Origin: Pohlia nutans
Lineage: Eukaryota > Streptophyta > Bryopsida > Bryales > Mniaceae
DNA: 64,000 nt
NCBI GenBank assembly: GCA_022496805.1
Contig: CM040087.1
Span: 6,150,001 to 6,214,000 of the forward strand
Direction: 5' to 3'
The notes below the pieces were generated by a model. It was not told the DNA's origin, did no database searches, and saw only the letters and a list, made by a program, of their open reading frames with translations. Made by a program: the position numbers and the translations under genes. This document shows positions 1-9,531 of this stretch, in pieces (positions within the stretch are counted from its first letter, which is position 1; the number at the start of each line of letters is the position of its first letter).

Positions 1-212
1 AAATAGTGTATTTAGTGTGAGATACACTAATTTACATAAACATGTTGTAAGTTTTTACTGTTGACCAATTTTTTTACCCTCTATATTGGTCAAGATGGGG
101 ATCTTTCAATAGTATTGGAATCAATGTCTTTGGTAAAAAAAATTGTGGAGAGTAAAAATCTATAACATTTTGAAATCTTATAATTATCTCACACTAAATA
201 CACTATTTAGTG
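1..212. mobile_element. MITE with about 22-bp terminal inverted repeats
   Basis: The first bases, AATAGTGTATTTAGTGTGAG, reappear as their reverse complement at about 191-212, ending CACTATT. The roughly 210-bp interval has no coding potential. It sits inside a copy of the repeat that is also present, without this insert, at 24.6 kb, where the sequence runs straight into 'gttcaaaatcatcatataaac'. The left end may be cut by the window edge, so no target duplication can be confirmed. The superfamily is not assigned. Confidence 0.7.
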
Positions 213-750
213 TAGTTCAAATCATCATATAAACAAATTGGTACCAAAGATAACTCATGAAAAAAATTTAATGTGCCCTAAAATGGCCTTGCAATGTCAA
301 AAAGTAGCCGACAAGTGATCCATTTGAACCAAAAACCAAAAAGTGTCCAAAATAGACCCGTGCACTAAAATGACTCCCAAACATTCAGAACAACATGGAT
401 TGACATGAAAATTCTACCATGATAACTAGACGTCAAGAGGAATCCAATCCAACCATTTGTATTGAAAATAGACATGGGATGAAGGAGATACAAGCCCCCA
501 AAGTTGATGCCATCAAAATGCACAAAATTGTCCCAAAAAAAAATCTTACTTTCAAATGATCACCAAAAATTCAGTACATCTTGGATTGATCTGAAATTTG
601 TATCACTGAAAGCATACATCATATGGTTGTTTTTTTTTCAAAATTACATTAAAATCGAACATTTTTTGCTAAAGTTACAGCTCTTTGAAGGTGAAAGTAC
701 CCCAAAAGTTGTCCAAAATATGGACGTGGGGACAACTAGGGGTTGTTCAT
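213..750. mobile_element. TTAA-type element, family F, left part outside the window
   Basis: This stretch matches 24.6-25.1 kb along its length (shared phrases 'aatcatcatataaaca', 'gacccgtgcactaaaatga'). It ends near 748 in 'ctaggggttg', a worn form of the TTAGGGGTTAA end seen on other elements of the window. Its left part carries the MITE at 1-212 and runs off the window edge. The open frame at 504-770 is chance AT-rich reading inside this repeat. Confidence 0.5.
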
Positions 751-1330
751 CAAAAGAGTTTTTAATGTAGGTTTAGGTCTATGCAACTAAATCATTTTAA
801 CTCATTTTCAAAAATTCTCCCTTACTGGCTTCATAACTTATGCATTATTTACCAGGATCACATGAACCAATTCTAGGCATGTGGAGTATGTAGATTCCAA
901 ACTTCCCTTAAATTTTCTTTGAATAATTCAAAAATGTAAAAGTTTCAGTTGACCTACTTCCAAAACCACACAAAAAAAAAATAAAAATAAAAAAATAAAC
1001 CATTCTATGTACTATAGAGCTTTAGAGATTATACTCTTAATATTGTTCCTCACTTTGTAGTTCCGCACTTTGAATGCCAAAATGTAATTTTCATATAGGT
1101 TTCACTTGGATTCTCAATCAATGTGGAAACCACATGTGGTCGAATTCTTGAAATTTATAATTATTTTATACCAAACAAAAAGACCAAACCAAAAGACATA
1201 TGGCCCGGTCCTAACAAAAGACCTTACAAAGGACCAGTTAGATGTCTAAATGAATACATAAAGAAATACGACGTGAAAATAATCTAGAAATTTTGGCAGA
1301 AGACTTCCCCAACATCAACAAATGAACAAT
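751..1330. other. AT-rich interval without recognisable gene
   Basis: I see no coding frame, RNA gene or terminal repeat here. The last part, from about 1190, may already be decayed LINE sequence, because it leads without a break into recognisable reverse-transcriptase C-terminal sequence. Confidence 0.4.
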
Positions 1331-2155
1331 GAACCCCATCATAGATAATGAAATATCCAATGACTTTTGGAACAACCTAGAAATATCAGATTCACAGAAA
1401 ACAAACATACTAAAATTTAGAACCGGCCAATACATTGGAAACGCCAGAAAATAATTAATTTTTTGTATACAAAGATTCCCCTCAAAAACATGTCCCATCT
1501 GTAACTCACAAGATGCAGACACATGGCTACATGTACTATTACTTTGCAAACAACATCAGATACACGCATTAAGAACCAAAAGACACAACAAAGCAGTTTG
1601 GGAAATAAGAAAGCCAATACTATCCTCGAATAAATCAAGATGCTTACACCCTCCTGAATGCAGGCACATTTAATATTAACCCACAAGAAAACACAATCCG
1701 TCCATGGCTATTATCATGTACTTGTGGTCAACAAAGATGTCAATGTAATGCCAGATTCAAACCAGATATACTATGCATTGAAGGCCTCCCATACCAAAGC
1801 CCACCTCCACTAAATCCCAATGATAACCTAACCATACAATTTATAGAATTCACATACACAAATAACAGATTCTCACCAGAAACAATTGGCAAAAAAACTC
1901 TAAAATACCAACCATTAATTAATAATATCACATAACATGGTTGGAAAGTAGATCCAATCATAGTCATCACAGCTGGAGCCAGAGGAACCACACATGCCCC
2001 CTCAATGAAACAACTAGAAACAAAATTTAACCTTTGCAAAACCTTCATAAAACATACATTTAAAGCAATAAACACCATCGCCATGCAATATGCCGGATCA
2101 ATCCTTTTACAGAAAAGACGTATAGAAAATAATCAGCCAATACCAACAGAATAAT
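1331..2155 (+). pseudogene. Broken C-terminal part of a LINE polyprotein: zinc knuckle and restriction-like endonuclease
   Basis: Reading the plus strand gives the tail of a non-LTR retrotransposon protein. Around 1390-1600 there is a C-x2-C-x9-H-x4-C knuckle (CPIC...HVLLLC) followed by 'RTKRHNKAVWEI', the arrangement seen after the reverse transcriptase in LINEs with a restriction-like endonuclease. After a frameshift near 1640 the next frame reads 'CQCNARFKPDIL', then 'IQFIEFTY', a lysine-rich stretch and 'GWKVDPIIVITAGARG'. That order (PD, then E, then K) fits a PD-(D/E)XK nuclease. The frame ends at a TAA at 2152-2154. Stops near 1453 and 1935 and the frameshift show that it is dead. The 5' part, including the polymerase core, is missing. 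The 3' UTR follows directly. A second remnant of the same C-terminus lies at 24.1-24.3 kb on the minus strand, which supports the reading. Minus-strand open frames here are shadows. Inferred: 5'-truncated copy, family related to R2- or Utopia-like elements. Confidence 0.75.
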
Positions 2156-2665
2156 ATATTAAAAGAGGGGGGGTAGTGGTGAAAACCATTGCTAGCCACT
2201 CTTTTTAAACACTAGCTTAGCACTTGTCTCATGGGATAGATAGGGCCGGTTGGTTGGTACAACTTTCCAGCCATGATAACTCACTAGCAGTACCAAGTCA
2301 CGTGTATTACACCACTGCTCAAACGAGCCCAATAACAATCGAACCCGGACCACATAAACGTGATACAACGCCCTTCACCAACCAACTAAAGAACTCATGA
2401 CTTGATGATAATACTTAACCCAAAACATACCTTTATTCAAACTAGTACCCAACCACCGGTACTTTGTTATTTCACTTTGTTATTGTTATTGTTACTTTGT
2501 TACTGTTACTATAGTGTCCATCCTCGAAAGGGGAGAGACGGAGAGTAGTAGTGTCCTAATGTCCCCTTGTCCGGTGCGAACGGGGTCATTGACATTACGA
2601 ACGGACACTTTATTCACGCGGGCCTCATTTATAGGTCGGAGTTTCTATCTATGTATCTTTATACC
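2156..2665 (+). mobile_element. LINE 3' UTR with shared 3' tail, ending in TATC-type repeats
   Basis: Directly after the LINE stop codon comes about 350 bp ('ggggtagtggtgaaaacc', then 'ggccggttggttggtacaac'), followed by the tail from 'ctatagtgtccatcctcg' to 'tttctatctatgtatc'. The same order occurs in reverse at 20.55-22.05 kb and 23.6-24.1 kb and, truncated, at 59.03-59.25 kb. The last ~150 bp also form the 3' end of the tRNA-headed SINE at 7.4/9.5 kb and 39.2 kb. Open frames crossing this region are chance. Confidence 0.75.
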
Positions 2666-3833
2666 AAACGAGAAAGTAACGTACGGTATCACATACTATA
2701 AGAAGTTGCACACAATAGAGTTCAACGAGTACAAAAAAGAAAACCTCAACCACCTTCCTAATTCTTACAACCTCAAGTTCTTCTTTAGCATCACTTTTAC
2801 ACAGAATACTAAATCAACACAATGTTACATTACCGTACCAGGCCGTCAAGGCCGATCGGTAAATCATGCCAAATCATTTTATTTAAAAAAAAAAAGAACC
2901 TTTTCAACAATTGCCAAATTTTGTGAATATTCTCCAAAATTCTCTTCTCGCCATGCAAAATGGAAATGTTTTGAAAAAATAATTTTCCAAGGATATGAGA
3001 TTCTTGTTTTACTGTCACATTCTCTAATATCACTTTTGAGAGAAAACTGTGACATAAAAGAGGTTCAAGTGTATTTGGTGTGTGTTGGGTACATACATTG
3101 CAGTGATAATTTTTTTGGCTTTTAAAATTAAAAAATCACCAAAAATAATTGGCGTGCATCAAGCTTTAAAGAGAGTATTAAATAGAAAATGGATGAAGAC
3201 GTCAAACTATTTCAATTTTTGAAAATAAATTGAATGAAATTACTAGTTTTTAATGAAAGTCATCCAAATACGTGAATGAAAATATAGTTCTATTCAAAAT
3301 CATATATGAATATTAAAATATTTGGCTACACCATTTTATTTTATGTGGACCCATTAGCACTTCTCCAAAAACCAAAAATAAATAAAATCCCTGGCATGTT
3401 GATGATGAGTTTTTTTTTTAATGTACAGTACAGTTTTGGGAATCTCATGATGAGAAATGGCCTGAAGACCACATGATGATGTTATTCAAGTGAAATGAGC
3501 TGCCTGTGTTACAAAAGTCAACTGTTGTGTGCAATAGGGCAATAGTGCAATAGCGCATTTCAATGGTATTCAGTCTGTTGTGGTCCACTTTCGGTTATTG
3601 TGAGTGTGTTTGGCAGTGCGCTTTCACTTCACTCATGACATCCGGGATAAGGGACCCCGCATCATTGAGTGTCTCCATTTGTTTGTGCTCTCAATTCAAT
3701 GCCTGTGTAGGACCACGCGGCTTCTGTACGTACTCATCGCCCTTTAATTTGCAGTTGCGTCAGATCTTCTCCCGGCGTGGGTCTCTCTTCCTTGGCTTAT
3801 GTGAATTCATGTATCCAAATTAGGTTCAAGTAC
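2666..3833. other. Unassigned AT-rich interval, moderately GC-richer at 3540-3830
   Basis: I recognise nothing from 2666 to about 3540. From 3563 an 86-codon frame runs in less AT-rich sequence, but it shows no domain or codon pattern that I can support as a gene. It ends just before the TTAA element at 3838. Confidence 0.3.
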
Positions 3834-3837
3834 TTAA

Positions 3838-4417
3838 CCCCTAAACGTACCAGGGTGTCCCTGGAATTGACAATTTGAGAAAAAACGTTATAAACTACCA
3901 TTTAGAAGAATATTCTGGAATTGATATACAAATGAAAGTTCTAGATTTTGAATTTTAGATTCCATCCGTACGGTTTGATTCACTAATACAATCACCAATA
4001 TTTAATTATAAAATTTGAAAGTTAAAATTAAAAATTCCTTCTAAATTCGATTACAAACTAAATTTCAATATTTTTTGAGTAAAATTTGTTGGAATGAGTT
4101 TGAAATGAGATACTCTTAAATGTGGTGATACTTTGAAATTTTTGTGTTTCTTAAATTTATGACCTCATTTTTCACGATTCCACTTTGATCTAGAGTCAAT
4201 GCAATTTTGGCTTGGTCAACGACTTGACATACTTCTACATTTGTAATTTAAAAAAAATATGTACTCTAGTATGACTAAATCCAGCCATTAGATAGGACAA
4301 CAACTTGGTGAAGAATCTCCAAAAAATTGGATGAGTTTCATCCAAGCATTGATGAGAACGTGAGAAGGCTTTGAATCTGTTCGTGATCCAGTTTCTGGAC
4401 TCTGGGACGTTTAGGGG
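3838..4417. mobile_element. TTAA-flanked CCCC-ended element (family B-like)
   Basis: Flanked by TTAA at 3834-3837 and 4418-4421. The left end is CCCCTAAACGTACCAGGG. The right end, read inward, is CCCCTAAACGTCCCAGAG, followed by a segment ('agaaactggatcac') that also lies just inside the ends of the copies at 4451, 51355 and 60155. The body is 580 bp without coding capacity. The ends and the TTAA target fit a non-autonomous piggyBac-like element; a Sola3-like origin is the alternative. Confidence 0.75.
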
Positions 4418-4420
4418 TTA

Positions 4421-5017
4421 AGGTAGGAGGCTCTAAACCCGCCACTTTAACCCCTAAACATCCTAGCGTCTAGAAACTGGATCACGAGCAGATTCAGAGC
4501 CTTGCAACTTTCTCATACAAATTTGGATGACTTTCATCCAAGCCACCTTTGTAAGACTATTAAATTCTCTACCAATTACAATAAATCTCTTGTGACGGGG
4601 AGTTGTTGATAATATTGGAGAGGCGTCCAATTGCAAGTATGTCAAATTTGTTGGGTAGATTTTATGCTTGCAATGGTCCTCTCGTGTACACCTCATGTAC
4701 ATTTAAGCCATGCTAATATCTATCTTTGAGGCTAGCATATACTTGTGTTCAAAGGTTTGGTACGTTTAGGGGTTGAGGGTTGTGAATTTATGAGGACACA
4801 AGGAGAAGTAAGCATGATTTTTCATTGGAAGACAAATCCAAGCAAAGATCAACATACTTTGAATCAAAAAAATTAGATGTTCCCAAAATTAGTTATGAAT
4901 TTATGAAGTTGAAGTGACATGGGTTCTAAAGTGGTGCTCTTCACTATGGGTACATCCAAAATTTCAAAATGTTTGTCCTTGGTAAAGAGCTGTGGCAGAT
5001 TTAGAGCCCTCTACCTT
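4421..5017. mobile_element. Inverted-repeat element interrupted by a TTAA element
   Basis: The ends AGGTAGGAGGCTCTAAACCC (4421) and TTTAGAGCCCTCTACCTT (5000-5017) are inverted. An uninterrupted copy lies at 56953-57238. Here the element is split after 'ccgccacTTTAA' by the 322-bp insert at 4451-4772. Without the insert the two copies have similar length, about 270-285 bp. Confidence 0.75.
4451..4772. mobile_element. TTAA-flanked element, family B, with an empty-site match
   Basis: Left flank TTAA (4447-4450), right flank TTGA (4773-4776, one substitution). The ends are CCCCTAAACATCC and, inward from the right, CCCCTAAACGTACC. The related host element at 56.95 kb reads 'gccactTTAAggg' with a single TTAA and no insert, so the pre-insertion site is visible in this window. 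Body 322 bp, non-coding. The same internal sequence recurs at 51355-51604 and 59478-60155. Confidence 0.85.
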
Positions 5018-5085
5018 ATTCCTTTCATTTGTTTCCAAAAAAATAAAAATAAAAAATAAAAACAAATTGGGTTCAGTAACCCTAA

Positions 5086-5927
5086 CCCTTTGAGGTCCAA
5101 ACAATGCACCGATTTCAAAGATGTGATATAAAATGTTTGATGAATAACAAAAACGCAGTTCATATTCAAAGCAAAGTTGTAAATGTTGGTATGTAGATCA
5201 CATCTCTACCGTTGGAATTATCATATTTACTATTTGTTTATTTAAATTATTTTTGCGAGGTATTCTTTTGAAATTCAATTAAAAGTCCTTTTTTTTTTTT
5301 AATTAATTAAAAAACATTGTAATAATTTTGGAATGATATGCACTATGAGATGATATAATTTCCATTATTTGATTCTAATCATTTTTAGAATCTCACTTTT
5401 TGAACTAAGAATGAAAGTTGATATGAACCACTCTTGTTTTTTTTTAAACATAGTATCTTATTTCAAAGATCCATATTGTTCTCAGGGAGTGCACTATTCA
5501 ATAAAGCCAAGAATCACGTGCGTGCATCCTCCTAATTAAAACCCCATGTATACATTTTTCTTTTAGCTAAAATTAAGCAATATATGTACAAATCTCATAG
5601 CCTCAAAATACATTTCCTTATGTACACATGGGCTAAAAATGAGGAATTAAACTTCCAACCCCATGTGTATCTACTTTCCGCTCGATTGAAATATGTCTCC
5701 AATACATACATTTTGTACATGCTTGTTCTAAATAATACCCTTGTTGTGCACGCACGTGTATAATTACAGCACTTGAAGAGTGCACTCCCCGGGATATTGT
5801 TTAAACGGTATTCAGCTAGCACAAGAACCAAGAGAATTTTTAATGGATGAAAAACATCATCATGTGATGAAGGAACACATCAAAAATCGTCCAATGTCCA
5901 GAGTATAGACACTTGCGCGCCAAAGGG
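5086..5927. mobile_element. TTAA-type element, family C, carrying a hAT-type MITE
   Basis: The left end CCCTTTGAGGTCC is preceded by CTAA (a worn TTAA). The right end is 'gcgcgccaaaggg' followed by TTAA at 5928-5931. Internal sequence matches 6375-6913, 38862-39709, 47631-48167 and 54478-55014. Subtracting the nested insert at 5481-5793 and its duplication leaves about 521 bp, close to the 537-539 bp of the intact copies. Confidence 0.75.
5481..5793. mobile_element. hAT-like MITE with 8-bp target duplication
   Basis: The 8-bp direct repeat ATATTGTT occurs at 5473-5480 and 5794-5801. The ends CTCAGGGAGTGCACT and, inverted, CCCGGGGAGTGCACT form the terminal repeats. An 8-bp duplication with CAGGG-like ends is typical of hAT elements. 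The 313-bp body has no transposase. Confidence 0.8.
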
Positions 5928-6374
5928 TTAAATCATTTTGAATTCATCTTTAGCTGTGAACGGCAACATAGGACTAGAATGGTGAGATATTTTACACCTT
6001 TTACTGCGAATTTACATCTTTCTATACCTTTTTAATTGTAAACTTTTATGTAAAGTATAATTTTAATCCAAACTTGTAGAAACAGGTGATTTTTATTTAT
6101 TAGAAACACGGTGGTCTATTGTTATTTTTTTATTGATTCATGTTCAAAATTATTGAAACTCAGTGAAATCTTGGGTGAAATCTTGAAACTAAACTGGAAT
6201 TTGAAACTTTTTGAATTAAGAGATACCTGTATTGTTAAACAAAATAAATAAATAAATAAATAATGTAGTGTATACTAGAATTTTAACAAAATGTTGATCA
6301 TTTTAATATTTTCAAGACTTATTCACTCCTACTCATTTTTGCATGGGACATCCTAAACTATTCATCAAGTTTAA

Positions 6375-6913
6375 CCCTTTAAGGTCCCGATTCAACATTG
6401 TTTTCAAAGATTCGTTATAAAATGGTTGATGAAAAACAAAAATGGAGTTGATGTACAAAGAAAAGTTGTAAATGTCAATGTGAAGATAACATCTGTATGG
6501 CTGGACTTATCATATTTTTTATTAATATTTTTTAATTAATTTTGCAAGGTTTTCTCTTAGAATTCAATTAAAAATCCAAAATCAACACAATTTTTTTTTT
6601 TAAATTGTAATGAAATTGGAATAACATGCACTACAAGAGGGTATGGTTTCCATTATTTGATTCTACTTATTATGGAAAATCATGTTTAAGGTCTCACTTT
6701 TTGAATTAAGATTGAAACTTGACATAAACCACTTTTATAATTTTTCAAAAATTCATATTATCTTATTTTGAAAATCCATACCGTACAAATGGTAGTCAAC
6801 TAGCACAAGAATTAAAAAAGAATCGGATGGATGAAAAACATCGCGGTATGCAATGAAAGGACACGTCAGAAATCATCCAGCGTCCAGAATCTGGACGCTG
6901 GCGCGTCAAAGGG
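6375..6913. mobile_element. TTAA-flanked element, family C
   Basis: TTAA at 6371-6374 and 6914-6917 encloses 539 bp. The left end is CCCTTTAAGGTCCCGATTC; the right end is 'ggcgcgtcaaaggg'. It is collinear with four other family C copies. No coding capacity. A 430-bp AT-rich stretch before it (5932-6370) holds nothing I recognise. Confidence 0.85.
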
Positions 6914-7207
6914 TTAAAGATGTGAAATTTAACAAAAAGTACTTCAAAAGTTGCTCTGATTTTCTTTGTTCGTGTAGTTGGGCAATGTTACCATAGGGAA
7001 ATAGGCTAAACTTTGGTATTCTAATAAAGAACAATATCGTATATTAAAAATACATACATTGGAACTTTGTTTGATTTTAATATAATCCCAAAGGCTTTGG
7101 GCAACAATATTTGGAAATTATAGATTTCAAACAAGCCAATACAAATCATTTTTTTTAACATTTAGTTTTAATACTAATAAAAACAAGAATAATAATGGTG
7201 AAGATTG

Positions 7208-7364
7208 CACAAGTAGAAAAAGTAATCTTTGGGCACTGTCTAAGGAATAGTCTTACAACATAGTGTTCATGCTCAATATGAACACCAAACTAGTGTCAAT
7301 ATTGGTTTTGAGCATTACAATCTCACAATTCATTAGTGCCCAAAAACCACTATTTCTAATAGTG
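7208..7364. mobile_element. CACTA-like MITE with 3-bp duplication TTG
   Basis: The ends CACAAGTAGAAAAAGTAATC and, inverted, CACTATTAGAAATAGTGG are both followed by TTTGGGCAC or TTTTGGGCAC. TTG is repeated at 7205-7207 and 7365-7367. The same end pattern occurs at 61729-61871. The SINE at 7378 inserted at its right edge. Confidence 0.65.
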
Positions 7365-8204
7365 TTGTAAAGACAAGGCACCACGGGCCTTGGCTTGGTG
7401 GTTGGGGCTCATGGCCCCCAATGAGGAGGTTGTGGGTTCTATTCCCCATACCGGCGTGGTGCTCACCATCATAGTCCACCCAACTATGGTGGGGGGTCCT
7501 TGAACCTTGTTGTATGGGTACCTCAAAGTCCTTTGGGGGGATACAATGTCCGGTATCTTTAAGGCACTAGTGGCTAGCTAGGTAGTAGCTTAGTATGTCA
7601 CTATACATCAGGAATTTTTTATTATTTTACTTTACTTTATGTCCGGTATCTTTAAGGCACTAGTGGCTAGCTAGGTAGTAGCTTAGTATGTCACTAGTCT
7701 ATGCGCGTAGTGCATAACATAATAGAGCAATGGGAGCCATCCCATTTTGCAATGAAACCACAATCTAGTTATAATTAGAAATAGTATGTGTCCACGGCAA
7801 TGACATCATCAGGAATTTCGGACCCCACTGATTCTACACTGATTCAGTGCGATTTCCGATATTTCAAGGGTTCGTACGATTTTCGCACTGATTCCGCATC
7901 GTTGCGTCATTCATCGCAACTACACTGATATGACACGATGTTCGTACAAGCGAATATAGTATTGATTCGACACGATTGATACATCCATTGAAAACGTATG
8001 AATTCAACACTCTTTATAGTCGTCAAATGTCGTGTTTTAATCGTCTTTAAAACTACACTGATTCAGTGCGTTTTCCGTGCGACATCATCTTTTCCATATC
8101 TAGATTTTATTTTCTTTTTATATCTAAATTTGATCAAAATAGTATTATTAAAAAATATAAAATGAAGTAAAATAATAAAAAATATAAAATAATTACTTTC
8201 CTCG

Positions 8205-8350
8205 CTACCCACTTCAACTACACGGAAATTGCCCGCACGTCTGGTGGGGCCCACCATAGCTTCCCAAGCTCTATCGCCAACGGTGGGATTTGAACTCTCG
8301 ACCTCCCGGTTGCCAATCAAGTTCCAAACCACCAAACCACCTCAAACTCT
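8205..8350 (-). mobile_element. tRNA-derived SINE (second family), minus strand
   Basis: On the minus strand the head reads 'gaggtggtttggtggtttgg' (box A-like), then 'gagagttcaaatcccacc' (a close fit to box B GGTTCRANTCC). After about 150 bp an A/T-rich tail follows, at 8120-8205 on the plus strand. It is too degenerate in the acceptor-stem region to be a functional tRNA gene. The short open frame here is a shadow. Confidence 0.75.
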
Positions 8351-8385
8351 TCATGCATAGAATGGAACTCTTTTGGTAATTATCG

Positions 8386-8738
8386 AACTTTTTTTTTCAG
8401 CGGACTTTGAATGTTTTTAACTATGTGAAAAAAACTTCTTTTCCAATTTTTTTTTTGCGCTAGATTATGCAGGACTTTTTCTATATCTAGGATTTTTTTC
8501 ATAATGTTTTGAATTTTTGAATTTTTTGCCAAAATCGTGATGGCAGATCATGGCTGTGAGCTGTTTTTTTTTTCAGCGGACTTTGAATGTTTTTAACTAT
8601 GTGAAAAAACTTTTTTTCCAAATTTTTTTTGCACTAGATTATGCAGGACGTTTTCTATATCAAGGATTTTTTTCATAATATTTTGAATTTATTTATTTTT
8701 TGCCAAAATCGTGGTGGTTGTGAGCTATTTTTTTTTTG
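8386..8738. repeat. Tandem duplication of a 176-bp unit
   Basis: The phrase 'cagcggactttgaatgtttt' begins at 8398 and again at 8574. Both units continue with the same order ('gcactagattatgcaggac', 'tgccaaaatcgtg', 'gtgagct'). It lies within the DNA transposon. Confidence 0.85.
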
Positions 8739-9531
8739 CTCCTATGATGGAAAGTACAATGATAACCAATAATACCAAATTTGAATTCTAAAAATATAAA
8801 ATGTTATTTCTTTGAAATTTTAATGTGTATTGCTTCTAAACTCTATAAATGTAGATCTAAAAATGTTTTGGGAAATTAAACTGGAAGTATAATTTAAAGA
8901 AGATTCTTGGAATATTCCAACATATTCCAAAATATTCCAAAATAATATTTTTTTGAAAGATTCCAAAAGATTCCAAAAGATTCCAAAAATATATTAAAAT
9001 ATTGTACACGGATGTCGTACGAAAATAATTTGCATTATAATAGATACTGAAATCGCACGAATATAATAAATGGCATTAATATGATACGTATACGATACTG
9101 AATTCGCATTAACTAAAACCGCACGTTATCCGTGTATTATTAGCCATGTGATGTAAATAGACGATTAACGCACAGATTCCGTCAAGCACGACTTTCGTGC
9201 GGAAACAACACTTTTTTGATAATCATTGAAAAGACACTGCATCGACACTCTAGTAATGCATGTCACTTCCGTACCGTAACGACACTTCTAAATGCACGTA
9301 TGACGTGCAGAATCAGTGTTTAACAATAAACGCACTGAATCAGTGCAGAATTAGTGGGGTCGGAAATCCCTAATGTAGTGTCCATCCTCGAAAGGGGAGA
9401 GTAGTATTGTCCCAATTTCCCCTTGTCCAGTGGGCATCGGATCATTGGCATTACGAACGGACACTTCATTCACGCCAGCCTTGTAGAAGGGTCGGAGTTT
9501 CTATCTATCATCTATCTGTTGTAAAGACGAG

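Larger units (their letters stand above)
7607..9366. mobile_element. Inverted-repeat DNA transposon inserted in the SINE, left end duplicated
   Basis: The right end, read inward, is CATTAGGGATTTCCGACC and continues into a long inverted repeat ('ccccactaattctgcactga'). The matching left end CATCAGGAATTTCGGACCCC lies at about 7808, but a shorter start, CATCAGGAATTTT, also lies at 7607, exactly where the SINE is broken. Between the two is a duplicated piece of the SINE body (7640-7700). A TA target is likely: SINE 'actaTA' on the left and 'TAgtgtcc' on the right. The terminal inverted repeats are about 45 bp, with inner parts repeating 'cactgattcagtgcg'. No transposase frame is visible. Confidence 0.65.
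7378..9517 (+). mobile_element. tRNA-headed SINE (about 381 bp) split by a DNA transposon
   Basis: The direct repeats GTTGTAAAGACAAG (7364-7377) and GTTGTAAAGACGAG (9518-9531) bound the element, proving that its head and tail are one insertion. The head (7378-7460) has an RNA polymerase III box A-like 'ttggcttggtggttggg' and box B-like 'gtgggttctattcccc', as in tRNA genes. The body runs to about 7607 ('ggcactagtggctagctagg'). The tail resumes at 9367 with 'tagtgtccatcctcgaaagg' and ends in 'tttctatctatcatctatc'. The tail is the same as the 3' end of the LINE at 2.5 kb. A second, 5'-truncated copy lies at 39242-39539. Transcription by polymerase III is inferred from the boxes. Confidence 0.85.

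Noticed and set aside
1238..2084. Three minus-strand frames of 89-114 codons as genes
   Set aside because: They are antisense to the LINE C-terminal coding remnant on the plus strand.
2156..2410. A separate minus-strand tRNA-type SINE, because 'ccgggttcgatt' reads like a box B on the minus strand
   Set aside because: The segment follows the LINE stop codon directly and recurs in the same order with the LINE C-terminus at 24.1 kb, so it is the LINE 3' UTR.
2514..3125. 203-codon plus-strand frame as a gene
   Set aside because: Its first part is the shared LINE/SINE 3' tail, and the rest is AT-rich sequence without a domain.
4404..4450. Interstitial telomere repeats
   Set aside because: TTTAGGG occurs singly and always within transposon ends next to TTAA, never in tandem.
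8205..8350. A functional tRNA gene on the minus strand
   Set aside because: Boxes A and B are present, but no acceptor stem closes and an A/T-rich tail follows; a SINE fits better.
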